Below the pieces are notes generated by a model that was not told the DNA's origin, searched no databases, and worked only from the letters and a program-made list of their open reading frames with translations. Positions 42,525-50,738 of a DNA stretch of 64,000 nt are shown piece by piece (position 1 is the first letter of the stretch; each line of letters starts with the position of its first letter). Origin of the DNA: Bacillota bacterium (lineage in GTDB: Bacteria; Bacillota; Clostridia; Acetivibrionales; JANLFN01). Location: positions 62,001 through 126,000 of the forward strand of contig JAEZTC010000014.1 of NCBI GenBank assembly GCA_023421675.1. The letters are read 5' to 3'. A program made the position numbers and the translations under genes.

Positions 42525-42777
42525 ATAAGCCCCTTCATTTATTCTGTAAGTGCACAACATTTGTTGCAGCAACACTAATACCTTCCCAAAACTACAAATA
42601 GAATAACATAAATTGACGAGGCTTTTCAAACTTAAACCTTTCCTGTTATTCATAATTAATAGATTGTTCAAAATTTAGTGGTATAATAATTTGGAAATGT
42701 AATTTGTCCATTTGGTTATTAAATTACTGCATAATTCATAAATTAAGATGTAACAGGTTTAGAGGTGGCTTTTTGTA

Positions 42778-42936
42778 ATGACAGTTTTAATTATTATTTT
42801 TTGTTTAATAGTTGTTAGTGCACTGGTAATAGGAATAGTTAAGAAAACCAGAAAAGTAATTATTGCATCATTGTTCGGTCTATTCATGATTTTAATGTTT
42901 GGAATCGGTTTCTTTATGACAGTAGGGTCAATGTAA
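42778..42936 (+). CDS. 52-aa small membrane protein
   Basis: Short reading frame from ATG 42778 with GAGGTGG upstream. The product has two hydrophobic segments, MTVLIIIFCLIVVSALVIGI and about residues 28-50, around a basic turn KKTRK. This two-helix hairpin form is common for small membrane proteins. Divergent from lrgA. Followed by the hairpin at 42953-42987. No family recognised. Confidence 0.55.
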   Translation: MTVLIIIFCLIVVSALVIGIVKKTRKVIIASLFGLFMILMFGIGFFMTVGSM

Positions 42937-42952
42937 CTAATATAAATGCATT

Positions 42953-42987
42953 AAAGGCTTTAGAGGATTTGATTCCATGAAAGCCTT
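42953..42987. terminator. Hairpin related to the tRNA-Ser terminator repeats
   Basis: AAGGCTTT / AAAGCCTT stem with an inner GGA/TCC pair around TTTGAT. Its sequence matches the hairpins at 45027-45056 and 46705-46737 (shared GGATTTNATTCC core), so the three are related copies. Confidence 0.6.
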
Positions 42988-43025
42988 ACAAATACCAGGG
43001 TATTTAATTAATAAGTCGCTGTATA

Positions 43026-43817
43026 TTAATATCCATAAAACTTCAGATATTTTTCAATATTTGACTTTACATATTTGGCGCTGTGATTACCCTGGAATAC
43101 ATGGTTTTGAGAATTAATGCCTTTCTCTTTTAATATTTTATGTAAAATTGAGCAGCCCTCATAAAATCTACCCTCATCCTTATCGCCAGCATCAAGGTAT
43201 ACATCAATATCAGGAGAAATATCACCATTCCTGGCAATATTTATCGGATCATATTTTTCCCATGAGACCATGTCACTATAGTATGGCTTATCTTCCTTTT
43301 CAAGTTTAAGTTCCAGAGCAGGCATATGTCCCCCTACCTTTGAAAACAAATGCTGATGACGGAATGCATTATGAAGAGCTATATATCCCCCTGCAGATGC
43401 CCCTCCAACATATCTTCCTTTTCTATCCTTTATAGTGTTATAAGTATTATCTATAAAGGGTAGTATCTCTCTAATAAAGTAGTCTTCATACATTCCTAAA
43501 TTTATTATTCTATTACTATTACCAGCATCAATAACTTCTCTACAGATTAAGGAAGAATTCAATCCCCTACTGTTTTCAAACCTTGGACATATAATTATCA
43601 TAGGCATAATTTGCTCATCTTTTATCATCTGATCAGCCTTTGTGTTTAAATCCGCATCAAACATAATATTTTCATTTCCGCTCCTCCCATGTAAAAAATA
43701 TAATACAGGAAGAGGCTTGAGACTATTATAATCTTCAGGCAAATACACCATCATTGGCATTTCCTTGCCGAGTACATTGCTATAAAAGTTTACTTTTTCC
43801 ACTTTTGAGTTATTCAT
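43026..43817 (-). CDS. Esterase, alpha/beta hydrolase (esterase D/feruloyl esterase-like)
   Basis: 263-aa cytoplasmic esterase. N-terminal MPMMVYLPEDYN and LPVLYFLHGRSGNEN (oxyanion region) are typical of this family. The nucleophile Ser is in GGASAGGYIA at about residue 142. Asp in VYLDAGDKDEG and His in FQGNHSAKYVK complete the triad. The family includes S-formylglutathione hydrolase, acetyl xylan and feruloyl esterases. It is divergent from an AraC regulator, which may control it. GAGGTAAT precedes the ATG. Confidence 0.85.
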   Translation of the reverse strand: MNNSKVEKVNFYSNVLGKEMPMMVYLPEDYNSLKPLPVLYFLHGRSGNENIMFDADLNTKADQMIKDEQIMPMIIICPRFENSRGLNSSLICREVIDAGNSNRIINLGMYEDYFIREILPFIDNTYNTIKDRKGRYVGGASAGGYIALHNAFRHQHLFSKVGGHMPALELKLEKEDKPYYSDMVSWEKYDPINIARNGDISPDIDVYLDAGDKDEGRFYEGCSILHKILKEKGINSQNHVFQGNHSAKYVKSNIEKYLKFYGY

Positions 43818-43979
43818 TTTTATTACCTCTTCTGATCCTTTTTTAATTAGGATTTACTGACATATAGCATAATTTTGCTGCTTATAATATAATATTCATT
43901 ATTATAGTAATTTAATATATAGCTAATTACAAGAATTGTATTGCTTTTTATTAGCACAATTTTTGCATAAGGATACAGT

Positions 43980-44849
43980 ATGAGGAATAGAAATGAGTAT
44001 TATAATAAAGAAATGCCTAATCCAAATTTAGGTATAGATATATTTTTGGCAGATAACTTTAAAAAGGGAATAAAGTTTAAAAGGCACTGGCATGAAAATT
44101 TGCAGCTTTATTATTTTACAGAGGGTGAAGCTTTAGTCGAGTGCAATGAAAAACGTTTCCATGTAACTAGGAACAGTATTATAGTAGTTAACAGTAATGA
44201 GCTGCATTACCTTGAAAGCTTAAGTGATGGACTGAAGTTTTACACAATTCGTATTGATTTTTCTTTTCTCTTCAGTAATCAAGTTGATCTATGCCAGACG
44301 AAATTTCTTTCACCACTGTCACAAAATCAAATATCATTTCAAAACTTAATTGAAAATGATAAACAGATATTAGACTGCATTAACACTATAATACAGGAGT
44401 ATTTTTCAAATAAAATCGGGTACGAACTTGCTGTAAAATCATTTACTTATCAATTAATCGTTCTCTTATTAAGAGATTATATTAGTAAATTTCTAACTAG
44501 AAAGGAACTTGATTTAAAAGCTAATAATTTAAAACGCTTTGATTTGATTTTTAAGCATATAGACAGTAATTACTCTAAAAAAATACGCACTGAGGACCTT
44601 GCAAAGATTGCTAACATCAGTACTTATCATTTTTGCAGAATTTTTAAGCAAATGACAGGTAAGACAACTACAGATTATATTAATGGAGTAAGGCTTGAAA
44701 GGTCCGTTGAACTCTTAAATAAAGGTGAACTGAATATAACCGAAATAGCATTAACATGTGGCTTTGATAGTATAAATTATTTTAGTCGGCTATTTAAAAG
44801 GCAGTTTAAAATATCACCAACTAAATTTAGGGAAGACAATTTTAAATAA
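43980..44849 (+). CDS. AraC family transcriptional regulator
   Basis: 289-aa regulator with an N-terminal cupin-type sensing domain (KRHWHENLQLYYFTEGEALV at about residues 35-55) and two C-terminal helix-turn-helix motifs (EDLAKIANISTYHFCRIFKQ, then NITEIALTCGFDSINYFSRL). Such proteins control sugar or glycoside use. The divergent esterase gene 162 bp away is the most likely target. The ATG at 43980 has a modest AAGGAT site. Confidence 0.9.
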   Translation: MRNRNEYYNKEMPNPNLGIDIFLADNFKKGIKFKRHWHENLQLYYFTEGEALVECNEKRFHVTRNSIIVVNSNELHYLESLSDGLKFYTIRIDFSFLFSNQVDLCQTKFLSPLSQNQISFQNLIENDKQILDCINTIIQEYFSNKIGYELAVKSFTYQLIVLLLRDYISKFLTRKELDLKANNLKRFDLIFKHIDSNYSKKIRTEDLAKIANISTYHFCRIFKQMTGKTTTDYINGVRLERSVELLNKGELNITEIALTCGFDSINYFSRLFKRQFKISPTKFREDNFK

Positions 44850-45011
44850 TGATAATAATTGATAAGACTAACCGAAACCTTATCTAGCTGTAGCTTAATT
44901 CTATTTACAATCAATTATAATTTTATCCGCTTTTATAACATATTTATGTTCATCCTTATTTTCAGAATCAGTTATATAAAAAAATGAACTTACACACACT
45001 TTGTGACCTTA

Positions 45012-45104
45012 CCCCATAAACGCAAGGGCTTCCAAGGATTTGATTCCTTGAAAGCCTTTTATTTGGCGGAGAAGGCGAGATTCGAACTCGCGCTAGAGTT
45101 GCCC
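45012..45104. repeat. Direct repeat copy A: tRNA-Ser 3' fragment plus terminator
   Basis: About 93 bp nearly identical to 46690-46785. Positions 45064-45104 are identical to the last 41 nt of the tRNA-Ser(GCU) gene (minus strand, including CCA), and 45012-45063 copy its downstream region with a terminator hairpin. The copy lacks the 5' part of the tRNA, so it is not functional. Confidence 0.9.
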
Positions 45105-45125
45105 TTATAATTAGAATAACTTTAT

Positions 45126-45767
45126 TTAGTTATTAGATAGCCTTATACTTTTAAGTACTCCCAAAATTTCTTTTTCACTTTTTTTATAATTCTCAGTACT
45201 CATATAGATACTTGCGCCAAGAAATCCATGGTAGTTACTAATGTCATCAAAAATTAATACTGCGTGTATTTTTCCATCCTGTATAAGACTCTCAATATGT
45301 CCAGTTAAACCGGATGTAGATGTAAAAGTATCCTTTTGAACATCTTCTTCAGGAGAAAACCCAGGAGAAATATGTCCAACTTGATTAAATACATATATTC
45401 TTTCATTCTGGTTACCATCTACATAAATATGTATTCCGACATCAGGAGTAGCATTATGTTCTTTAGTCGCCTCTATTCGTTCCTCAATCTTGGAATTCCA
45501 ATTTAAAGGATAATCGACACTAAAACCTAATTTTTTATCAACATAAGTTTTAAATGGCTTTTGTAAATCTGTAGCCAGACTAGTGTTAATATTCTTATTA
45601 GCACCTGTGCTAATATCCAGTTTTGTACTGCTTGTAGAAATACTTTCAATAGGTTTAATACCTGATGATGTTTTACTTGTACCCCCTAAGACGCTGTTCT
45701 CTTGAGTGCAGCCAGTTACAGAGATTATTATAGTCAGAATTAAAAATATAATGGCTAACCTTTTCAA
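45126..45767 (-). CDS. Lipoprotein with PsbP-like C-terminal domain
   Basis: 213-aa exported lipoprotein. The signal peptide MKRLAIIFLILTIIISVTGC ends with the lipobox Cys20. A Ser/Thr-rich linker (about residues 21-75) follows, then a domain opening with FKTYVDKKLGFSVDYPLNW, the usual beginning of the PsbP-like lipoprotein domain in Firmicutes. The ligand is unknown. It is divergent from a second lipoprotein gene, and the N-terminal mature parts share a VLGG/VLGE motif. It lies inside the segment bounded by the tRNA-Ser repeats. Confidence 0.75.
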   Translation of the reverse strand: MKRLAIIFLILTIIISVTGCTQENSVLGGTSKTSSGIKPIESISTSSTKLDISTGANKNINTSLATDLQKPFKTYVDKKLGFSVDYPLNWNSKIEERIEATKEHNATPDVGIHIYVDGNQNERIYVFNQVGHISPGFSPEEDVQKDTFTSTSGLTGHIESLIQDGKIHAVLIFDDISNYHGFLGASIYMSTENYKKSEKEILGVLKSIRLSNN

Positions 45768-46023
45768 TTATTATCCCTCCAAGCAATATTATTAAGAAAA
45801 AAGATATGAATTATATAATCTATCATGTAATTATCATATACTTAGTTTAGCATTATATGTAATAAATGGGAATCAATAAAAATAATTAATTTTCTGCTTT
45901 TCAATACAGTCTAGCGAATATATTTTAACACTCAATACATGGTAAATATTATTAGTTAATAAGAACATTTTATTATTTCTCACGTCTATCACTGTAAGAA
46001 TATTATTTTAGGAGTGTATAAAA

Positions 46024-46641
46024 ATGAGAGCCTATATTAGATTTATTACAAGTATTCTTACTATATCAATGTGTTTTTTACTAGTTTCTTGTGAAAAGTC
46101 AGAAAATGTTTTAGGTGAACAAAATTCAATTATAAAGAGCCAAAGTACATTAGCAAAACAATCAGATACAAAAGATAATACTATACTAAATGAAAAGCAG
46201 CCAACTACTATTCAAACAACAACCAGCAGTTCGATTAATGCTTGCGATAAAATGGTTTCACTACTATATGGCCTTAGCCCAAAAGATGTTATTAAGAAGT
46301 ATTTCGAATATTTTAATAATAAAGATGCAGATGGTTATAATTCTACCTTCGTATCCTCTCGCAGGTGTCAAAATGATATTTTTGCATTCAAAAATTTAGA
46401 ATATGTTAAGTTAAAAAATATAACTGATGCTGATGAAATAATATTAGATCGATACATGTCGTACGGCAATGGTAGTGTAAATAATGTTAAAGTAGAAAAT
46501 GTTAAAGTATATAAAGTTGATTTTGAAACAAAGTATAGTAAAGAAACCCCTCCTAATGCTAACGGAAAACTATGGGATTATTTTTTTCTAATAAAGGAAA
46601 CTGATGAATCTCCTTGGTTAATAGACGATGTAGGTGTGTAA
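46024..46641 (+). CDS. Lipoprotein, DUF4829-like
   Basis: 205-aa exported lipoprotein. The signal peptide ends in the lipobox LLVSC (Cys23). A polar linker follows to about residue 75, then a compact domain starting LSPKDVIKKYFEYFNNKDAD, which resembles the DUF4829/NTF2-like pattern found in clostridial lipoproteins. The mature N-terminus has ENVLGE, close to NSVLGG in the divergent neighbour, so the two may share ancestry there. AGGAGTG precedes the ATG. The 256-bp gap to the neighbour is AT-rich with nothing else I recognise. Confidence 0.65.
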   Translation: MRAYIRFITSILTISMCFLLVSCEKSENVLGEQNSIIKSQSTLAKQSDTKDNTILNEKQPTTIQTTTSSSINACDKMVSLLYGLSPKDVIKKYFEYFNNKDADGYNSTFVSSRRCQNDIFAFKNLEYVKLKNITDADEIILDRYMSYGNGSVNNVKVENVKVYKVDFETKYSKETPPNANGKLWDYFFLIKETDESPWLIDDVGV

Positions 46642-46689
46642 TGATTTAAACACTTTCTTTGTAGTAATTATAAGTATTTCTTACGCTTT

Positions 46690-46785
46690 CCCCATAAACG
46701 CACTAAAGGCTTCCAAGGATTTAATTCCTTGAAAGCCTTTTATTTGGCGGAGAAGGCGAGATTCGAACTCGCGCTAGAGTTGCCC
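46690..46785. repeat. Direct repeat copy B at the intact tRNA-Ser(GCU) gene
   Basis: Partner of the repeat at 45012-45104. It covers the 3' half of the intact tRNA and its terminator hairpin (GGCTTCCAAGGA / TCCTTGAAAGCC). The copies differ only by one substitution in the loop and a short indel beside the stem. Confidence 0.9.
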
Positions 46786-46836
46786 CTACTAACGGTTTAG
46801 CAAACCGTCCCCTTCAGCCTACTTGGGTACTTCTCC
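46745..46836 (-). tRNA. tRNA-Ser(GCU)
   Basis: Minus-strand tRNA of 92 nt with encoded CCA. Acceptor GGAGAAG / CTTCTCC, anticodon stem-loop CGGTTTGCTAAACCG with anticodon GCU, a long variable arm as expected for serine, and T-loop GTTCGAATC. Confidence 0.96.
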
Positions 46837-46861
46837 AAGCCTGAAACTTATTAAAAAAATA

Positions 46862-46952
46862 TGGCGGAGAGAGTGAGATTCGAACTCACGGTAGGCTCAC
46901 ACCTACGCCGGTTTTCAAGACCGGTGCCTTAAACCAACTCGACCATCTCTCC
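46862..46952 (-). tRNA. tRNA-Ser(UGA)
   Basis: Minus-strand tRNA of 91 nt with encoded CCA. Acceptor GGAGAGA / TCTCTCC, anticodon stem-loop CCGGTCTTGAAAACCGG with anticodon UGA, long variable arm, T-loop GTTCGAATC. 25 bp upstream of the GCU gene; both are probably one transcript. Confidence 0.96.
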
Positions 46953-46977
46953 GTATATAATTCAAGCGACGAATAAT

Positions 46978-47006
46978 ATTTTACATTATAACAATAGTAA
47001 TGTCAA
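46978..47006 (-). promoter_or_regulatory. Promoter of the tRNA-Ser pair
   Basis: On the minus strand TTGACA (complement 47001-47006) and TAAAAT (complement 46978-46983) with 17-bp spacing, 26 bp before the tRNA-Ser(UGA) 5' end. Confidence 0.75.
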
Positions 47007-47093
47007 CACCTTTATGATTACTATATTGTGGGCAATTAGCCAGTGCAAGTTGAAATAATTTATCAACAGGTTTTACGTCCTAAATACCCTTAG

Positions 47094-47302
47094 AATGTTA
47101 GGTATAATTCCATTCAAGAGCGAAATGTTCCGAGTTTTAGAGCCTGTAAATTCAGCTCGGGCAAATTCAAACTCGACAAATGATACCAAATTGATTTATA
47201 GGTAATTATTTGTCTCAGACAGTGAATTTGCTGATCCTCACTCAGATTAACAGGCTCTACAACCTCTCCACATACGTCTTTCATAGAATTATACCTAGCA
47301 TT
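47094..47302. repeat. 209-bp nested inverted repeat (MITE-like or structured RNA)
   Basis: Four pairs of complementary arms lie in perfectly nested order: AATGTTAGGTATAATTC (47094-47110) with 47286-47302 (16 of 17), TAGAGCCTGT (47138) with ACAGGCTCTA (47250), GCAAATTCA (47161) with TGAATTTGC (47223), and GACAAAT (47175) with ATTTGTC (47208). There is no gene inside. It fills most of the gap between the tRNA promoter and the next gene. Confidence 0.75.
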
Positions 47303-47317
47303 TTTAAATTACACACA

Positions 47318-47815
47318 TTATATGTCCTTCTCCATCCACACTACATCAAAGGGTTCACCTTTTTTAATTCCTACTTCATGCAGCCTTCCGCATTCCTTGA
47401 AACCATTATTCCTGTGGAACATAAGACTTTGCTCATTTCTGGACGAAATACTCGCCAGAAGGTGCTTAATCCCCATTTTTACAGCTTCCTGTTCAAGCTT
47501 TGCTAACGCCTTTTTGCCTATTCCTTTTCCTGTCTCTTCACTGGAAATAAAATAGCTTAATTCGGCCGTTTGTCTGAAAGCAAGCATTGGATAATAAGCT
47601 CTAAGATAACAGAAACCAACAACCTTTTGGGTATTATCATCTTTAATTATATAGGAAGGATAACCTTTGGACATCTCAATAATTTTCCCAAAAAACTCAT
47701 AAGGCAGCTTTTGCTCCATATAAGCAGCAAAACTGTTTTCAATATAATAATTAAAAATATCCATTACATCCTTACCATGCTCCATTGTCATTGCTTCAAA
47801 ACTAATAGCCATCAC
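47318..47815 (-). CDS. GNAT N-acetyltransferase, phosphinothricin acetyltransferase-like
   Basis: 165-aa acetyltransferase of the same branch as the one at 17573. ISFEAMTMEHGKDVMDIFNYYI at the start, ELSYFISSEETGKGIGKKAL for the acetyl-CoA site and FHRNNGFKECGRLHEVGIKK at the end are characteristic. The start overlaps the end of the aminotransferase gene by four bases, so the pair is coupled. A substrate related to amino acids is plausible given this partner. Confidence 0.85.
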   Translation of the reverse strand: MMAISFEAMTMEHGKDVMDIFNYYIENSFAAYMEQKLPYEFFGKIIEMSKGYPSYIIKDDNTQKVVGFCYLRAYYPMLAFRQTAELSYFISSEETGKGIGKKALAKLEQEAVKMGIKHLLASISSRNEQSLMFHRNNGFKECGRLHEVGIKKGEPFDVVWMEKDI

Positions 47816-49011
47816 ATTGCCTCCTTTTCAAGCTCTCTGATAGCGGCACCGAGCCTTTTAATACCTTCCATGATCCTATCTTCAGGCATGTTTGAATAAT
47901 TAACCCTGAATGCATTTTCCCTTACACTGCAAGGGAAAAAAGAACCGCCCGGAACAATTGCAACGCCTTTTTCAAGACACATTTCCAGCAGCCTTCTGCT
48001 GTTCATTTCTTCAGGCATTTCAACCCATGCAAACAGGCCTCCACTTGGCCTTGTAAAGCTGATATAATCCGGTAATTCCCTTTCCATTGCATCTATCATG
48101 GTATCTCTTCTGCTTTTATAAACCTTTCTGATTTGTTCAACATGCTCATCCAGGTTATATTCCTCCAGATACCTGTAAAGCTCCATCTGGCTGATTGTTG
48201 ATGTATGCAAATCTGCCCCTTGCTTAACTAACACAAGCTTGCTCAGTATTTCCTTACCTGCTGCAATCCATCCAAGCCTCATACCAGGACAAAAGGTTTT
48301 TGAAAAAGTTCCAAGATTAATTACAGTTTCGTTTTCGTCCATAGACTTCAGTGTAGGTACAATTTCACCTTCAAACCTTAATTCACCGTAAGGATTGTCT
48401 TCAACAATAACAACTCCGTATTTAGCTGCAATTCTAATTAAGCTCTTCCTTCTTTCCAGTGACCATGTACGTCCCGAAGGATTTTGAAAATCAGGAACAA
48501 CATATACCAGCTTCTTATTCTCAGTTTGAGCCATAAGTCTGTCCAATTCATCAGGAAGCATACCTTCATCGTCGGTTGGAACCTCTACAAAATTTGCCCC
48601 ATAGGCGCGGAAAGCGTTTAGTGCTCCAAGGTAGGAAGGACTTTCGCAAAAAATTGCATCTCCTTCATCTATGAAAACCTTTCCTATAAAATCCAATGCC
48701 TGCTGAGACCCGCTAACAATAAGTATTTCATCCTTATCTACCTGTGTATTGAATACCTTTTTCATACGCTGGGATATTTTTTCCCGTAAAGGTTCATACC
48801 CTTCAGTTGTGGAATATTGCAGCGCCTTTTGCCCCTCCTCAAGTATTACTCTTGCTGACACCTTTGCAATTTCTTGTATAGGAAATAGTTCAGGAGCAGG
48901 CAAGCCTCCTGCAAACGAAATAACTTCTGGCATTTCTGTTATCTTAAGCAATTCTCTTATCTCTGAAGCTCTTATATTTTCCATCCTTTTTGCAAAAATA
49001 TTATTATTCAT
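47812..49011 (-). CDS. PLP-dependent aminotransferase, class I/II (2-aminoadipate transaminase-like)
   Basis: 399-aa aminotransferase. Motifs: ISFAGGLPAPELFP near the N-terminus, VSGSQQALDFIGKVFIDEGD, VVPDFQNPSGRTW, the PLP-lysine site in NLGTFSKTFCPGMRLGW (Lys at about 235) and FRVNYSNMPE at the C-terminus. This is the LysN/KAT-like group that acts on aminoadipate, aromatic or branched amino acids. It lies downstream of, and is paralogous to the C-terminal domain of, the MocR regulator. Substrate not predictable. Confidence 0.88.
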   Translation of the reverse strand: MNNNIFAKRMENIRASEIRELLKITEMPEVISFAGGLPAPELFPIQEIAKVSARVILEEGQKALQYSTTEGYEPLREKISQRMKKVFNTQVDKDEILIVSGSQQALDFIGKVFIDEGDAIFCESPSYLGALNAFRAYGANFVEVPTDDEGMLPDELDRLMAQTENKKLVYVVPDFQNPSGRTWSLERRKSLIRIAAKYGVVIVEDNPYGELRFEGEIVPTLKSMDENETVINLGTFSKTFCPGMRLGWIAAGKEILSKLVLVKQGADLHTSTISQMELYRYLEEYNLDEHVEQIRKVYKSRRDTMIDAMERELPDYISFTRPSGGLFAWVEMPEEMNSRRLLEMCLEKGVAIVPGGSFFPCSVRENAFRVNYSNMPEDRIMEGIKRLGAAIRELEKEAM

Positions 49012-49042
49012 GCATTCACACCCCTTATACTCCTCGATTAGA

Positions 49043-50572
49043 TCAAACTATAGGTTTTATATCTTCAAAGTCCTGTTTTCTATATTTTTTGGAACTCCCG
49101 ACTGTTTCATTAATAGCTTCCTTAAGCTTTATTACTCCCTCAACTATCTTTTCCTTTGGCGGATATGTATAATTAAGCCTTAAATAGTTCTCACCCCTGC
49201 CTCCCATATAGAAGGTATTACCCGGAACATATGCAACACCTTTTTCAGAGGCTTTTGCAAGAAGCAGGGAATAAGGCACTCCTTCCGGGAGCTTACACCA
49301 TATGTAAAAACCGCCATGAGGCTTATTCCATTCAAGGCCTTCTATGGGTTTATCCATAAGGGCATCAATCATAATATCTCGTTTTATGCGATTTTCACTA
49401 CAAATATATTTAATATGCTCGTCAAGCTTGCCACTCGCAAGAAACCTGTTTACAATCCACTGTGATATACTGTTCGCATGCAGGTCCTCAAGCTGCTTAG
49501 CCATTGTAAACTGGTGTATTACCGGCTTTGGAGCAGCCATCCAACCTATTCGGATACCGGGAAACATTATCTTGGAAAATGTACTGAAATATATTACATA
49601 TCCATATTTATCAAGTTCCTTAAGCGTCGGCAGCCTGCTGCCTTCAAAACGTAACTCACCATACGGATCATCCTCAAGAATAACAACCTTTTTTCTATAT
49701 GCTAACTCTATAAGGTTTTTACGTCTTTCAACACTCATGCTGATACCTGACGGATTTTGGTATGTGGGTATTGTATATATAAATTTCGGCCTGTAACGCT
49801 GTAAAGCCTGTTCAAGCAAATCTATCCTCATGCCGTTTTCATCCACTGGGATACCTATTACTCTTGCACCTGCTGACTGAAATATCTGTAATGCACTGAA
49901 GAATGATGGTTCCTCCACTATTACAACATCTCCCTGGTCAATAAACACACGAGCGGCAATATCTATTCCCTGCTGAGAACCTGACAACACTAATATTTCT
50001 TCAGGTGGACAGGCTGCCCCTCTCTTTTCCATAAGTTTGGATATATTCTCCCTGAGGCTATAAAAGCCTTCACTCGGTGTGTGCTTTAATGCAAAATGGT
50101 TCGGCTGTTTAAGAAGTTCATCCTCTATCCCTGCCAATGCCTGTACTGGGTCAGTTTCATAACCCGAAATACCTGCAGCAAATGATATAATATCGTTTCT
50201 ATTTGCAATTTGAAGAATGTTTCGCAGAAGAGGATCACTAAGGCGTTCTGCAGTCTGATTGAAGTACTGTCTCCACATAGGTGGCTGTATCGCCTGGTAA
50301 CTGTCTGTTACCTCAGTTAAATGAGCAAGAACAACAGTACCTTTTCCTACATGTGAATCAACCAAACCATCTGATTTTAACTCCCGGTAAGCAGTTAATA
50401 CAGTGCTTCTGTTGACACCCAAGCTATCTGCAAGCTTTCTTTCAGGAGGAAGTATTGAACCTGCAGGCAAGCTTCCATTGAAAATCATAGTTCTTATTTG
50501 ATTTCTTATCTGCAGATAAATTGCCATGTCACCGTTACGGTCAATTATAATATTATTGTTTATCAGGCTCAT
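49043..50572 (-). CDS. MocR-type regulator: GntR DNA-binding domain fused to aminotransferase domain
   Basis: 509-aa transcriptional regulator. The GntR winged helix is at about residues 12-80 (GSILPPERKLADSLGVNR, then STVLTAYRELKSDGLV). An aminotransferase-fold domain from about 130 on has IYTIPTYQNPSGISM and YFSTFSKIMFPGIRIGW with the PLP Lys. Such regulators sense PLP or its derivatives. It is followed by an aminotransferase and an acetyltransferase gene in the same direction, which are likely targets. Two palindromes upstream could be its operators. Confidence 0.9.
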   Translation of the reverse strand: MSLINNNIIIDRNGDMAIYLQIRNQIRTMIFNGSLPAGSILPPERKLADSLGVNRSTVLTAYRELKSDGLVDSHVGKGTVVLAHLTEVTDSYQAIQPPMWRQYFNQTAERLSDPLLRNILQIANRNDIISFAAGISGYETDPVQALAGIEDELLKQPNHFALKHTPSEGFYSLRENISKLMEKRGAACPPEEILVLSGSQQGIDIAARVFIDQGDVVIVEEPSFFSALQIFQSAGARVIGIPVDENGMRIDLLEQALQRYRPKFIYTIPTYQNPSGISMSVERRKNLIELAYRKKVVILEDDPYGELRFEGSRLPTLKELDKYGYVIYFSTFSKIMFPGIRIGWMAAPKPVIHQFTMAKQLEDLHANSISQWIVNRFLASGKLDEHIKYICSENRIKRDIMIDALMDKPIEGLEWNKPHGGFYIWCKLPEGVPYSLLLAKASEKGVAYVPGNTFYMGGRGENYLRLNYTYPPKEKIVEGVIKLKEAINETVGSSKKYRKQDFEDIKPIV

Positions 50573-50602
50573 ATAGCTCCTCCATGTACATTCAAATATT
50601 AA

Positions 50603-50661
50603 TGGTCTAGACCAATTTAATTGTATACTATAAGTAATGACAATAAAACAACCAATTGGTT
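50603..50661. promoter_or_regulatory. Two palindromes between the MocR gene and a divergent acetyltransferase gene
   Basis: TGGTCTAGACCA (50603-50614) and AACCAATTGGTT (50650-50661) are perfect 12-bp palindromes 47 bp apart, sharing ACCAATT-type half sites. They lie in the divergent promoter region and are candidate regulator sites. Confidence 0.55.
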
Positions 50662-50738
50662 TATTTTTTAACCATCCAATATTTTAATTGTCATTATGCA
50701 AATAAATGTATATAATTCAATTTAATAGAGGTGTTTTT

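Noticed and set aside
45064..45104. Possible third tRNA-Ser gene
   Set aside because: Only the 3' 41 nt are present; there is no anticodon arm or 5' acceptor strand.
47210..47506. 98-residue open frame on the plus strand
   Set aside because: It begins inside the palindromic element and runs antisense through the acetyltransferase gene, with no start site.
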